Below, piece by piece: positions 26,706-38,710 of a stretch of 64,000 nt of DNA (within the stretch, counting starts at the first letter, position 1; every line of letters begins with the position of its first letter). The position numbers and the translations under genes are program-made. The notes beneath the pieces are model-generated. The model saw nothing but the letters and a program-made list of their open reading frames with translations, did no database searches and was not told the DNA's origin. The stretch covers positions 3,363,501 through 3,427,500 of the forward strand of contig NZ_CP018319.1 in NCBI RefSeq assembly GCF_001952935.1, written 5' to 3'. Origin of the DNA: Pseudomonas frederiksbergensis (GTDB lineage Bacteria; Pseudomonadota; Gammaproteobacteria; Pseudomonadales; Pseudomonadaceae).

Positions 26706-26759
26706 GCTGTGCGCCTTGCAGGAGGGGAATTTGGCGCGGGAGTTTAACAGCATTGCACC

Positions 26760-26888
26760 TGTGGCGAGGGAGCTTGCTCCCGCTGGGCTGCGAAGCGGCC
26801 TCCATAATCTCAGTACTTGTCGAAGATTTTGCGAGCGCTTCGCACTGGTGCGCCAGCCCGGTCGGGCGGGAGCGGCTCCCTCGCCACA
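26760..26888. repeat. Palindromic repeat, REP variant
   Basis: TGTGGCGAGGGAGC at the left, GCTCCCTCGCCACA at the right, with an imperfect inverted centre (GGGAGCTTGCTCCCGC). It occupies most of the gap between the methyltransferase gene and the long palindrome at 26911. Confidence 0.85.
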
Positions 26889-26910
26889 GAAGGCTGACAT
26901 TCAGCGTTTT

Positions 26911-27017
26911 GATCGTTCCCACGCTCCGCGTGGGAATGCAGCCAGGGACGCTCCGCGTCCCACAAGCGGACGCAGAGCGTCCGGTGAGGCATTCCCACGC
27001 GGAGCGTGGGAACGATC
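26911..27017. repeat. Long palindromic repeat, type 2 (second copy)
   Basis: GATCGTTCCCACGC...GCGTGGGAACGATC as at 12608-12742, with an inner GGACGCTCCGCGTCC. Some inner bases differ between copies, and the outer arms are nearly the same. Confidence 0.9.
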
Positions 27018-27021
27018 AAAC

Positions 27022-27891
27022 CTACAACAATCCCATCCGTCGTTTGGCCCGGTGCATCGAACCGTTACGCACCGCCCAGCGCAGCATTGGCACGCTGCGA
27101 TTGACGCTGGCGCGGATCAGCTTGCGTTGCAGCGGGCTCTGGCTGACGCCCAGCATGTCACTGGCCCAATCCGGCAGCAGGTCGATCCCGGCCTTCATCA
27201 TCAAACCGCCGAAAGGTCTGGCCAAACGGCTGGGGGACGGGGCGTTCAACAACAGCCGCAACACCTCTCGACTGCGCTCGTCGCACAACAGCTGTGGACG
27301 AATGCGCTGAAGGTAATCGGCAATTTCCTGCCGCGAACGGGGCACATCACGGGCGCCCAGCCGTTCGGCAACTATCGCGATCTCTGCGTAGTAACGGTCC
27401 TGATCAGCCAGGGACAAATCCGGATTGCGATAACGCAAATGGGCCGCGAGGAAGTTGCTGACTTCGGCCACGTGCACCCAGGTCAACAGATCGGGATCGC
27501 TGGCGGCGTAGGGCCGGCCATCCGGTGCCGTGCCGGTCACTTGCAGGTGGATGGTGCGGACTTTCTCGATCAGCCAGTCGGCATCCTTTCGCGAGCCGAA
27601 GGTGGTGCCGGAAATGAACTGCCCGGTGCGGCGCAGTCGGCCGATCATGTCTTCGCGGAAGTTCGAATGGTCCCACACCCCGGCCAGGGCCAGTGGATGC
27701 AGGGCTTGCAGCATCAGGGCACTGATGCCGCCGATCAGCATGCTGCTGAAGTCGCCATGCACTTGCCAGCTCACCGAATCGGGGCCGAACAGGCCGGGAT
27801 CACCCTTGGGGTTTTCCAGGTCGAGCTTGCCCAGAGACAGACCGGTCAGGCTCATGATCTGGGTTTCGATGCGGGTTCGAATGAATTCCAT
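27022..27891 (-). CDS. MpaB-family oxygenase-like protein (DUF2236)
   Basis: 289 residues, mostly helical. Family features: PGLFGPDSVSWQVHGDFSSMLIGGISALMLQALHPLALAG and the WDHSNFREDMIGRLRRT segment, which contains His and Arg implicated in heme or metal binding in the latex-oxygenase-like superfamily (Lcp/MpaB). No signal peptide is seen. Function in pseudomonads is unknown. It lies just downstream of acs but may have its own promoter, because a terminator lies between. Confidence 0.82.
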   Translation of the reverse strand: MEFIRTRIETQIMSLTGLSLGKLDLENPKGDPGLFGPDSVSWQVHGDFSSMLIGGISALMLQALHPLALAGVWDHSNFREDMIGRLRRTGQFISGTTFGSRKDADWLIEKVRTIHLQVTGTAPDGRPYAASDPDLLTWVHVAEVSNFLAAHLRYRNPDLSLADQDRYYAEIAIVAERLGARDVPRSRQEIADYLQRIRPQLLCDERSREVLRLLLNAPSPSRLARPFGGLMMKAGIDLLPDWASDMLGVSQSPLQRKLIRASVNRSVPMLRWAVRNGSMHRAKRRMGLL

Positions 27892-27905
27892 GACGACTCA
27901 GTGGC

Positions 27906-27937
27906 GGAAAAGAAGGCGCGGCCATTAACGGCCGCGC
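27906..27937 (-). terminator. Terminator of acs
   Basis: GCGCGGCC-GTTAAT-GGCCGCGC read on the minus strand, followed by TTCTTTTCC, 20 bases after the acs stop. Confidence 0.85.
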
Positions 27938-27956
27938 AGGCTTTTGAAACAAGCAT

Positions 27957-29894
<1,938 letters not shown>

Positions 29895-30019
29895 GACGGT
29901 TCCTTATTCTTGTTTTGCGACAAGTAATAAAGATGCGCCGAGTGAGGAGAGGGTTCAAGTCAGCTGCCGATCGGTGTGGAAGGGGACGGATACAAAATTT
30001 GTGACTGACGCAAACCAAT

Positions 30020-30104
30020 GTGGGAGCGAGCCTGCTCGCGATGGGGCATGACATTCAACATTAGTTGTATGTCAGACCGCTATCGCGAGCAGGCTCGCTC
30101 CCAC
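30020..30104. repeat. REP pair (inverted)
   Basis: GTGGGAGCGAGCCTGCTCGC and its reverse complement between acs and pgi, 84 bases in all. Confidence 0.93.
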
Positions 30105-30127
30105 AAGTGCCGCCGAGTGGCGTCAGG

Positions 30128-31792
30128 TTAGCCGCGGTGACGACCGCGGAAGTAGTTGATCAAGCCTTGGGTCGAGGCATCGTCAGCCGGGGTTTCTTCG
30201 CTGCCGACCAGACGGTTGTAAACGCCTTTGCCCAGCTCTTTACCCAGCTCCACGCCCCATTGGTCGAAGGCATTGATGCCCCAGATCACGCTTTGCACGA
30301 AGACTTTGTGTTCGTACATCGCCACCAAAGCGCCGAGACGACGCGGGCTGATGCGTTCGACTACCAAGGTATTGCTCGGACGGTTGCCCGGGATCACCTT
30401 GTGCGGCGCGAGTTTCTGCACCTCTTCTTCGCTCATGCCTTTGTCGCGCAACTCGGCTTCGGCCTCGGCAAGGGTCTTGCCCAGCATCAGCGCCTGGCTT
30501 TGCGACAGGCAGTTGGCGTACAGCCACTGGTGGTGGTCGGACACCGGGTTGAAGCTGACGATCGGCACGATGAAGTCGGCCGGGATCAGTTGGGTGCCCT
30601 GGTGCAGCAACTGGTGATACGCGTGCTGACCGTTGCAACCCACGCCGCCCCAGATCACCGGACCGGTGTCGGTGGACACTGGCGTGCCGTCCTGGCGCAC
30701 GCTCTTGCCGTTGGATTCCATGTCCAGCTGTTGCAAATGCTTGGTGATGTTACGCAGGTAGTGGTCGTACGGCAGGATCGCGTGGCTTTGCGCGCCCCAG
30801 AAGTTGCCGTACCACACGCCGAGCAGCGCCAGCAGTACCGGCATGTTCTGTTCGAAAGGCGCGCTCTGGAAATGCTGGTCCATGGTGTAGGCACCGGACA
30901 GCAGTTCCTTGAAGTTCGACATGCCGATGGCCAGGGCAATCGGCAAACCGATGGCCGACCACAGCGAGTAACGGCCGCCAACCCAGTCCCACATCGGGAA
31001 GATGTTTTCTTCGCGAATCCCGAAGGCCACCGCCGCTGCATTGTTGCTGGAGACGGCGATGAAGTGACGGTACAGCTCGGCTTCCGAACCACCCTGAGCC
31101 AGGTACCAGGCGCGTGCGGCCTGGGCATTCTTCAAGGTTTCGAGGGTGTTGAAGGATTTCGACGAAACGATGAACAGCGTGGTTTCGGCGCGCAGCTTCA
31201 TGGTCAGTTCGTGGAACTCACTGCCGTCGATGTTTGCCAGGTAATGGCAACGCACGCCTTTCTGGGCGTAGGACAACAGCGCTTCGGAGACCAGCTCCGG
31301 GCCGAGGAACGAGCCACCGATGCCGATGTTCACCACGTCAGTGATCGGCTTCTCGGAGTAACCGCGCCACAAACCGTCGTGGATACGGCCCACGAGGTCG
31401 GTGATCTGGTTCAGGACCTTGTGCACTTCCGGCATCACGTTGACGCCGTTGACCTTCAGCTTGTCGCCGACCGGACGACGCAGGGCGGTGTGCAAGGCCG
31501 GACGACCTTCGGAGGAGTTGACGATCTCGCCTTCGAACAGCGCTTTGATCGCGCCCTGGAGGTCGACTTCGTTGGCCAGGCCCACCAGCAGATCGCGGGT
31601 CTGGGCGTTGATCAGGTTTTTCGAGTAATCGAGAAACAGACCGCAGCTGCTGAGGGTGAATTGGGTAAAGCGCTGCGGATCGGCATTAAAGGCTTCGCGC
31701 ATGCTGAAATCCTGCATGGCTTGGCGGTGGTCATTCAGCGCTTGCCAGGCGGGCAGAGCGGTAACGTCTTGAGGGGTGCGGTAATACGCCAT
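30128..31792 (-). CDS. pgi: Glucose-6-phosphate isomerase
   Basis: 554 residues; interconverts glucose-6-phosphate and fructose-6-phosphate. Family blocks seen: [30 protein letters not shown], the phosphate-binding [14 protein letters not shown], and the C-terminal [18 protein letters not shown] with the catalytic Lys. Length and order match E. coli Pgi (549). REP elements separate it from acs. It runs in the same direction as panD and other genes upstream, after a 230-base gap with no terminator visible. Confidence 0.97.
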   Translation of the reverse strand: MAYYRTPQDVTALPAWQALNDHRQAMQDFSMREAFNADPQRFTQFTLSSCGLFLDYSKNLINAQTRDLLVGLANEVDLQGAIKALFEGEIVNSSEGRPALHTALRRPVGDKLKVNGVNVMPEVHKVLNQITDLVGRIHDGLWRGYSEKPITDVVNIGIGGSFLGPELVSEALLSYAQKGVRCHYLANIDGSEFHELTMKLRAETTLFIVSSKSFNTLETLKNAQAARAWYLAQGGSEAELYRHFIAVSSNNAAAVAFGIREENIFPMWDWVGGRYSLWSAIGLPIALAIGMSNFKELLSGAYTMDQHFQSAPFEQNMPVLLALLGVWYGNFWGAQSHAILPYDHYLRNITKHLQQLDMESNGKSVRQDGTPVSTDTGPVIWGGVGCNGQHAYHQLLHQGTQLIPADFIVPIVSFNPVSDHHQWLYANCLSQSQALMLGKTLAEAEAELRDKGMSEEEVQKLAPHKVIPGNRPSNTLVVERISPRRLGALVAMYEHKVFVQSVIWGINAFDQWGVELGKELGKGVYNRLVGSEETPADDASTQGLINYFRGRHRG

Positions 31793-32022
31793 CGCTGCGG
31801 TTTTCCTTTTTACTTGAACGGCCTTTTGAACACTAAAAATACCGGAGCGCTACGGGTGGGCGTCCGGTCAACTGCGTCGACACGATTTCATGACACAGGG
31901 CGAATACAGTAAACCTCGCGCTGCGATCTGTCTTGACTTTGTCTGACCCGTTCCCGGTACTTTTTTATACATCGAGCAGGGAACGGTCCGACAAACGGAA
32001 GGGGGAGGGGGCTAAGACCGGA

Positions 32023-32403
32023 TCAGGCGACCTGAACCGGAATGGCATTGCTGGTGTGGCTCAGTTCATTACCCGGCGCCATGTAGAGCATGCGTGGCTT
32101 GAAGTTGAGCAGCTCGGCTTCGCTGTAGTGGGCGTAGGCGCAGATGATCACGCGGTCACCGACCTTGGCCTTGTGTGCGGCGGCACCGTTGACCGAGATC
32201 ATGCGCGAGCCTTCTTCGCCCCGAATCGCGTAGGTGGTGAAGCGTTCACCATTGTCGATGTTGTAGATCTGGATCTGTTCGTACTCACGGATGCCGGACA
32301 GGTCCAGCCATTCGCCGTCGATGGCGCAGGAACCTTCGTAATCGAGTACTGCGTGGGTGACTTCGGCGCGATGCAGCTTGGCTTTGAGCATGATGGCGTG
32401 CAT
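32023..32403 (-). CDS. panD: Aspartate 1-decarboxylase PanD
   Basis: 126 residues from the ATG at 32403. A pyruvoyl enzyme that makes beta-alanine for pantothenate. Self-cleavage at Gly24-Ser25 ([10 protein letters not shown]) makes the pyruvoyl group on the new Ser. The active-site region [20 protein letters not shown] also fits. Three pantothenate genes panB-panC and panD occur together, separated from panD by a REP pair. Confidence 0.96.
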   Translation of the reverse strand: MHAIMLKAKLHRAEVTHAVLDYEGSCAIDGEWLDLSGIREYEQIQIYNIDNGERFTTYAIRGEEGSRMISVNGAAAHKAKVGDRVIICAYAHYSEAELLNFKPRMLYMAPGNELSHTSNAIPVQVA

Positions 32404-32495
32404 GAGTGTTTCCCCAGGTCGGAATCGAACGGCGGGCATTGTGCCCAAAGGCTTGAGGGTCAGCAATACAGTCTTGGAGCCGCCGCAGACCCCAT

Positions 32496-32583
32496 GTGGG
32501 AGCGAGCCTGCTCGCGATGGCTTGCTCACAGGCAACATCTCTGTCGACCGTGATATCGCTATCGCGAGCAGGCTCGCTCCTAC
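32496..32583. repeat. REP pair (inverted)
   Basis: GTGGGAGCGAGCCTGCTCGC facing its reverse complement, between panD and panC. Confidence 0.93.
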
Positions 32584-32599
32584 AGTGGTTTTGTAGTGT

Positions 32600-33460
32600 T
32601 TATGCGGGCGCGTCGAGGTTCAGATGCAGGTTATCGATCAACCGCGTAGTGCCCAGGAACGCTGCCACCAGAATCACCAGATCCCGATCCTGCGCAGTTG
32701 CCGGGCGCAAGGTCAGCGCATGACGAATCTCCAGATAGTCAGGACGCAAACCTGCCGCTTCAAGCTGCTTGATCTGCGCATCGATCAACGCCGGGAAATC
32801 CCGTTCGCCCTGTTTGATCGCATCGGCAATCTGGCTCAAACCGCGATAAACAACAGGCGCAACGGCCCGCTGTTCTTCGCTGAGGAAACCATTGCGCGAC
32901 GACAGCGCCAGGCCGTCGGCTGCACGTACCGTCGGTTCGCCGATGATCTGGATCGGCATGTTCAGGTCATGCACCAGGGCACGGATCACCGCCAGTTGCT
33001 GGAAGTCTTTCTGGCCGAAGATCGCCAGGTCCGGCTGGACCATGTTGAACAGTTTGGTGACCACTGTCGCCACACCTTCGAAATGCCCGGGACGGCTGGC
33101 GCCGCACAGGCCTTCGGAGAGTTGCGGAACGCTGACGCGGGTCTGGCCGATCATGCCGTCGGGGTACATTTCTTCAACGGTTGGCGCGAACAGCAAGTGG
33201 CAACCGGCCTGGAGCAGTTTCTCCTGATCGGCCGCGAGGGTGCGCGGGTACTTGTCGAGGTCTTCGCCGGCGCCGAACTGCAGCGGGTTGACGAAAATGC
33301 TCGCGACCACGAAATCCACCCGTTGGGTGGCTTTGGTCACCAGTGCCACATGACCGCTGTGCAGGTTGCCCATGGTCGGCACGAAGCCGATGCGCTTGCC
33401 TTCACTGCGGGCACGGGCCACGGCGGCCCGCAATTCGCGTACGGTTTTTACGGTGTTCAT
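32600..33460 (-). CDS. panC: Pantothenate synthetase PanC
   Basis: 286 residues. Joins pantoate to beta-alanine using ATP. HIGH-type nucleotide motif [14 protein letters not shown] near residue 27, and the KMSK-like [12 protein letters not shown] loop. [10 protein letters not shown] also matches. Its start overlaps the panB stop by 4 bases, so panB-panC are translationally coupled. Confidence 0.97.
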   Translation of the reverse strand: MNTVKTVRELRAAVARARSEGKRIGFVPTMGNLHSGHVALVTKATQRVDFVVASIFVNPLQFGAGEDLDKYPRTLAADQEKLLQAGCHLLFAPTVEEMYPDGMIGQTRVSVPQLSEGLCGASRPGHFEGVATVVTKLFNMVQPDLAIFGQKDFQQLAVIRALVHDLNMPIQIIGEPTVRAADGLALSSRNGFLSEEQRAVAPVVYRGLSQIADAIKQGERDFPALIDAQIKQLEAAGLRPDYLEIRHALTLRPATAQDRDLVILVAAFLGTTRLIDNLHLNLDAPA

Positions 33461-34257
33461 GCAGAGAATCCGTGTTCGATACCAGGGAAAGTCGCCGCTT
33501 TGACTTCAGTGACGTACGCACCAAGCGCCGCTTGAATGTTTTGTTGCCCGGCCATGAAGTTCTTCACGAACTTCGGCACGCGGCCCGTGATCGACAGGCC
33601 GAGCATGTCGTGCAGAACCAGTACCTGGCCGTCGGTGCCGCTGCCGGCGCCGATGCCGATCACCGGGATACCCACCGCCTGGGTGATTTCCTCGGCCAGT
33701 TCACTCGGAACGCATTCGAGCAACAGCATGGCTGCACCCGCCTGTTCCAGGGCAATGGCATCGGCGCGCATCTGCCGTGCCTGGTTCTCGCTACGGCCCT
33801 GGACTTTGTAACCGCCCAGAATATTCACCGATTGCGGTGTCAGCCCCATGTGGGCGCACACCGGGATACCGCGTTCGGCCAGCAGACGGATCGAGTCCGC
33901 CAGCCACAGCGCACCTTCAACCTTGACCATGTGCGCACCCGCCTGCATCAACAGGGCACTGTTGGTCATGGTTTGTTCGAGGGTGGCGTAGGCCATGAAG
34001 GGCAGGTCGGCGAGGATCAACGCATCGGTGTTACCGCGTTTGACGGACGCCACGTGGTAAGCCATTTCTGCGGTGGTGACCGGCAGGGTGCTGTCGTGAC
34101 CTTGCAAAACCATGCCAAGGGAGTCGCCCACCAGCAGCACTTCGACACCAGCCTCATTGCAGGCGTGGGCGAAGGTCGCGTCATAGCAGGTCAGCATGGT
34201 GATCTTTTCACCTTTTTGCTTGAGACCTTGCAGAGTGGTCAGGGTGATGGCTGGCAT
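33457..34257 (-). CDS. panB: 3-methyl-2-oxobutanoate hydroxymethyltransferase PanB
   Basis: 266 residues. Makes ketopantoate from 2-ketoisovalerate and methylene-tetrahydrofolate, the first committed step to pantothenate. Motifs: [28 protein letters not shown] near the start (with Asp ligands for Mg) and [20 protein letters not shown] near the end. Ribosome binding site GAGGAA before the ATG. The 2-ketoisovalerate it uses comes from the ilvIHC pathway elsewhere in this window. Confidence 0.97.
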   Translation of the reverse strand: MPAITLTTLQGLKQKGEKITMLTCYDATFAHACNEAGVEVLLVGDSLGMVLQGHDSTLPVTTAEMAYHVASVKRGNTDALILADLPFMAYATLEQTMTNSALLMQAGAHMVKVEGALWLADSIRLLAERGIPVCAHMGLTPQSVNILGGYKVQGRSENQARQMRADAIALEQAGAAMLLLECVPSELAEEITQAVGIPVIGIGAGSGTDGQVLVLHDMLGLSITGRVPKFVKNFMAGQQNIQAALGAYVTEVKAATFPGIEHGFSA

Positions 34258-34523
34258 GAAAAGTTCCTCATTCAGGCGCTGTGGAAACTACTGCGAGTAA
34301 CGCGCGTGATTCTTCGTTAAATACAGGCGCACGGTCTGTTGTCGTGCTTTTAAGGCCTGGATTGCGCCCTTCAACGCCGTGTTGGCGGCAGCGGGACGCC
34401 TATAGTCGTGAGGAGAACTCGGGAAGTCAATTGCGTGTGTTACCGCATTGTTACGCGTGGGGTGTTACCGGGGTAACTGATGCGATTCAGCAACTACTGA
34501 TCTCATGTTCGACACAAACCAAT

Positions 34524-34611
34524 GTGGGAGCGGGCTTGCTCGCGAATGCGGTGTGTCAGTCAACATTGATGCTCAATGGAACACCGCATTCGCGAGCAAG
34601 CCCGCTCCCAC
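34524..34611. repeat. REP pair (inverted)
   Basis: GTGGGAGCGGGCTTGCTCGC and its reverse complement, 88 bases, in the 368-base gap between panB and folK. Apart from this the gap (34258-34625) shows nothing I recognise. Confidence 0.93.
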
Positions 34612-34625
34612 AGGGGGATTTTTTG

Positions 34626-35111
34626 TCAATTTTGAGAGAGGCGTTCCAGGCCGACGAACGGGCAGGCAGCGAGCAAATCACTCAGGCAACGGCCATCAGC
34701 CAGACGCAAATCCGCAGGCGCCAGTTCGGCCAGTGGATAGAGAACGAAAGCGCGTTCCTGCATATGGTAGTGAGGCACCTTGAGGCGAGGTTCGTCGATC
34801 AGCCGATCACCGAACAGTACGATGTCGAGATCCAGCGTACGTGGCCCCCAACGTTCAAGGCGCTCGCGGCCCTGTCCGTTCTCGATGGCTTGCAGCGCAT
34901 CAAGCAGCTCCAGCGGCGCGAGCGTGCTGTCGAGGGCGGCAACCGCGTTGGTGTAACGCGGTTGGCCGGGTAGCAGGGAGTCGCTTTGATAAAACCCGGA
35001 AACCCCAATCAGGTCGCTCTGCGGCAACTGCGCCAGCGCGTCGACGGCGCTGCGCAATTGTTCGGCGGGGTCAGCCAGATTGCTGCCCATGCCGATGTAG
35101 ATGCGTTCCAT
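34626..35111 (-). CDS. folK: 2-amino-4-hydroxy-6-hydroxymethyldihydropteridine pyrophosphokinase FolK
   Basis: 161 residues. Transfers pyrophosphate to the pterin in folate synthesis. Family signature GPRTLDLDIVLFGD (Mg-binding Asp pair) and LKVPHYHMQERAFVLYPLAELAP. N-terminal MERIYIGMGSNLADP is typical. Starts 3 bases after the pcnB stop, so the two are co-transcribed. Confidence 0.96.
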   Translation of the reverse strand: MERIYIGMGSNLADPAEQLRSAVDALAQLPQSDLIGVSGFYQSDSLLPGQPRYTNAVAALDSTLAPLELLDALQAIENGQGRERLERWGPRTLDLDIVLFGDRLIDEPRLKVPHYHMQERAFVLYPLAELAPADLRLADGRCLSDLLAACPFVGLERLSQN

Positions 35112-35114
35112 GGC

Positions 35115-36515
35115 TTACTCGCCCGTAGCGCTCGGTGCGCCGGCGGTGCGTTTGCGCTTGGCGCCACCGCTGCGGCGACGCTTGCGTGGGGCGCCGGTGC
35201 CGTCATCCTTGCCGCTGAGGTCGCGGATCATGTCACGACGTTCGCTGTCGTTGGCGTCCTGATAATCCGTCCACCATTCGCCCAGGCCGTCGGTCTGCTC
35301 ACCGGCGCTTTCGCGCAGCAGCAGGAAGTCGTAACCGGCACGGAACCGCGGGTTGTCCAGCAACAGGTCGGCGCGCTTGCCGCTGCGGCGTGGCAGACGC
35401 TCCTGCATGTCCCAGATCTCGCGGATCGGCATGGTGAAGCGTTTCGGAATCGCGATGCGCTGGCACTGTTCGGCAATCAGTTCATGGGCGGCTTCCTGCA
35501 TCGCAGGAATCGGCGGCATGCCACGTTCTTGCAGGCGCAGGACCCGAGCAGGAAGGGCAGGCCACAGCAGCGCCGCAAACAGGAACGCCGGGGTCACCGG
35601 TTTGTTCTGCTTGATCCGCAGGTCGGTGTTGATCAACGCATCGCTGATCAGCGTGTGGGTGTAGGTCGGGTTGTATTCCAGAGCCTCGGCACTGGCCGGG
35701 AACAGCGGATCGAACAGCTGCAAGTCGACCAGCATCTCGAAGGTGTCCGCGGCGTGGCCGGAAAGGAACAGCTTGAGCACTTCTTCGAACAGGCGAGCCG
35801 ATGGAATCTCGCGCAGCATCGGCGCCAGTTCACGGATTGGCACGGCGCTGTGTTTTTCGATGCCGAAATTCAGCTTGGCGGCGAAACGCACGGCTCGCAG
35901 CATCCGTACCGGATCTTCCTGGTAGCGTTGCTTCGGGTCGCCGATCAGGCGGATCAGGTGATTGCGGATGTCGTGTACGCCGTTGGCGTAATCGAGGATG
36001 CGCTCGCTGACCGGATCGTAATACAAGGCGTTGATGGTGAAGTCGCGGCGTTGCGCGTCTTCTTCCAGCGTGCCATAGACGTTATCGCGCAGGATGCGCC
36101 CGCTCTCGTTGCGGGAAGACTGGTTGCTGTCTTCCTCTTCATCATTTTGCGGGTGATTGGCGCGGAAGGTCGCGACTTCAATGATTTCGCGGCCAAAGTG
36201 AATGTGCACCAGCTTGAAGCGGCGACCGATGATCCGCGCGTTGCGGAATTCGGCCCGCACCTGTTCAGGTGTGGCACTGGTGGCGACGTCGAAATCTTTT
36301 GGCGTGATGCCGAGCAGCATGTCACGCACGCAGCCGCCGACCAGGTAAGCCTGATAACCGGCGTTCTGCAGGCGTTCGACAATGTTCACCGCGTAGCGAC
36401 TGAATTGGGCCTTTTGCAGCGAATGTTGGCCGCTGTTGAGCACTTCAGGCGTACTGCGAATGTGTTGCGTATGACGCTTGGGAGAACGGAATGACTGGAA
36501 CAGCTTCTTCAGCAT
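35115..36515 (-). CDS. pcnB: Poly(A) polymerase I PcnB
   Basis: 466 residues from the ATG at 36515. Adds A tails to RNA 3' ends, speeding decay of small RNAs. Nucleotidyltransferase head: LVGGCVRDMLLGITPKDFD with catalytic Asp residues DFD, and RRDFTINALYYD further on. The Arg-rich C-terminal tail (RKRRRSGGAKRKRTAG) resembles that of E. coli PAP. A further upstream in-frame open stretch (to 36782) overlaps the small RNA crcZ and is not used. Followed by folK, 3 bases away. Confidence 0.95.
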   Translation of the reverse strand: MLKKLFQSFRSPKRHTQHIRSTPEVLNSGQHSLQKAQFSRYAVNIVERLQNAGYQAYLVGGCVRDMLLGITPKDFDVATSATPEQVRAEFRNARIIGRRFKLVHIHFGREIIEVATFRANHPQNDEEEDSNQSSRNESGRILRDNVYGTLEEDAQRRDFTINALYYDPVSERILDYANGVHDIRNHLIRLIGDPKQRYQEDPVRMLRAVRFAAKLNFGIEKHSAVPIRELAPMLREIPSARLFEEVLKLFLSGHAADTFEMLVDLQLFDPLFPASAEALEYNPTYTHTLISDALINTDLRIKQNKPVTPAFLFAALLWPALPARVLRLQERGMPPIPAMQEAAHELIAEQCQRIAIPKRFTMPIREIWDMQERLPRRSGKRADLLLDNPRFRAGYDFLLLRESAGEQTDGLGEWWTDYQDANDSERRDMIRDLSGKDDGTGAPRKRRRSGGAKRKRTAGAPSATGE

Positions 36516-36683
36516 GGGATGCACTGTTTGAAGGAATGTTCGGCCAAAACGAAGAATGACCGCATGATGGGCGGGGATTCTAGCATTTAGTCGGGGGATG
36601 GTGTAGGACACAGCAGATATGAGCTGCAAGCCACAAGCCACAAGAGTAAAGCGAAGCGCAGGCGGGGTGGTTTTCAAATCGCA

Positions 36684-36711
36684 GAAACTACAAGGGGAGC
36701 CGAAGCTCCCC
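36684..36711 (-). terminator. CrcZ terminator hairpin
   Basis: Read on the minus strand: GGGGAGC-TTCG-GCTCCCC, then TTGTAGTTT. The T-run is broken but the stem is perfect. Confidence 0.75.
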
Positions 36712-37055
36712 AAGAAAGTAGTTGCATGCTCTATTTTTATTTTTGATTCGGGCTTTTTGTTTTTGTTAAGTGCCCTCGCCATGAAGTTTTTCCTTCATGA
36801 CCCTCCCAATCGGGAGCCAAGAGCAAACGGATTGCTTTGGTCGCTGTGTTGCAGTGATCTTGCGATCCAACCAGTTCAGGCTCTGTCTTGTGACAGTTTT
36901 TGTTGTTCTCGGCCTGGTCGTGGGGCAAGCCCCAAATACAACGCCTCTCCAAAAGAATCAGTTAGCTACGCCTCTCGCCGTCTTGTTTTTATTGTGCGTG
37001 AGTCGATACGTCTTATTTTTATTGTCTTGTGCATTGCTTGTTATTGTTCTTGTAC
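36684..37055 (-). ncRNA. crcZ: CrcZ small RNA, antagonist of Crc/Hfq
   Basis: Located between cbrB and pcnB, where crcZ lies in P. aeruginosa and P. putida. The transcript starts about 12 bases after a perfect sigma-54 promoter and runs about 370 bases to a GGGGAGC-TTCG-GCTCCCC hairpin (36694-36711). Six A-rich motifs of the AAnAAnAA kind lie on the transcribed strand at 36731-36746, 36753-36768, 36896-36910, 36981-36994, 37011-37025 and 37037-37051. Such motifs bind Hfq with Crc. CrcZ soaks up Hfq and so lifts catabolite repression. Both ends are estimates. Confidence 0.9.
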
Positions 37056-37065
37056 CAAACATATA

Positions 37066-37081
37066 GCAGGGTGCGTGCCAA
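37066..37081 (-). promoter_or_regulatory. Sigma-54 promoter of crcZ
   Basis: TTGGCACGCACCCTGC on the minus strand. The GG (37078-37079) and GC (37066-37067) are 10 bases apart and TGGCAC is perfect. This is the expected RpoN promoter used by CbrB. Confidence 0.92.
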
Positions 37082-37138
37082 CTTTTGCGAGGCCCAGCAA
37101 AACAAGGGGTTAGGCCTGCTGGTGAGGTTTTTCGAGGC

Positions 37139-37177
37139 CAAAAAAAGCCGGGGCTTCGTTACCGTAAGCCCCGGCTT
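37139..37177 (-). terminator. Terminator of cbrB
   Basis: AAGCCGGGGCTT, a 9-base loop and AAGCCCCGGCTT, followed by a T-run, read on the minus strand; 75 bases after the cbrB stop. Confidence 0.92.
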
Positions 37178-37178
37178 C

Positions 37179-37204
37179 TGTTACGTGAAAAAGGTGAGGT
37201 AACA
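37179..37204 (-). promoter_or_regulatory. CbrB binding site upstream of crcZ
   Basis: TGTTAC (37179-37184), 14 bases, GTAACA (37199-37204). As I recall, this is the reported CbrB palindrome TGTTAC-N14-GTAACA, here without a mismatch. It is centred about 137 bases upstream of the predicted crcZ start, a normal distance for a sigma-54 enhancer. It lies between the cbrB stop and the cbrB terminator. Confidence 0.85.
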
Positions 37205-37251
37205 GTTTTTTCACCTTGTCACGTGTTACCCGCACATCAGACAGGTGACGT

Positions 37252-38688
<1,437 letters not shown>

Positions 38689-38710
38689 TGATTCGATACT
38701 CTCGACGGTC

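Noticed and set aside
36516..36782. Upstream extension of pcnB
   Set aside because: It would overlap crcZ and adds a Phe/Cys-rich sequence unlike PcnB; the ATG at 36515 is the family start.
36619..37113. Open frames on the plus strand across crcZ
   Set aside because: T-rich frames arise because the minus strand encodes the A-rich CrcZ; no start site.
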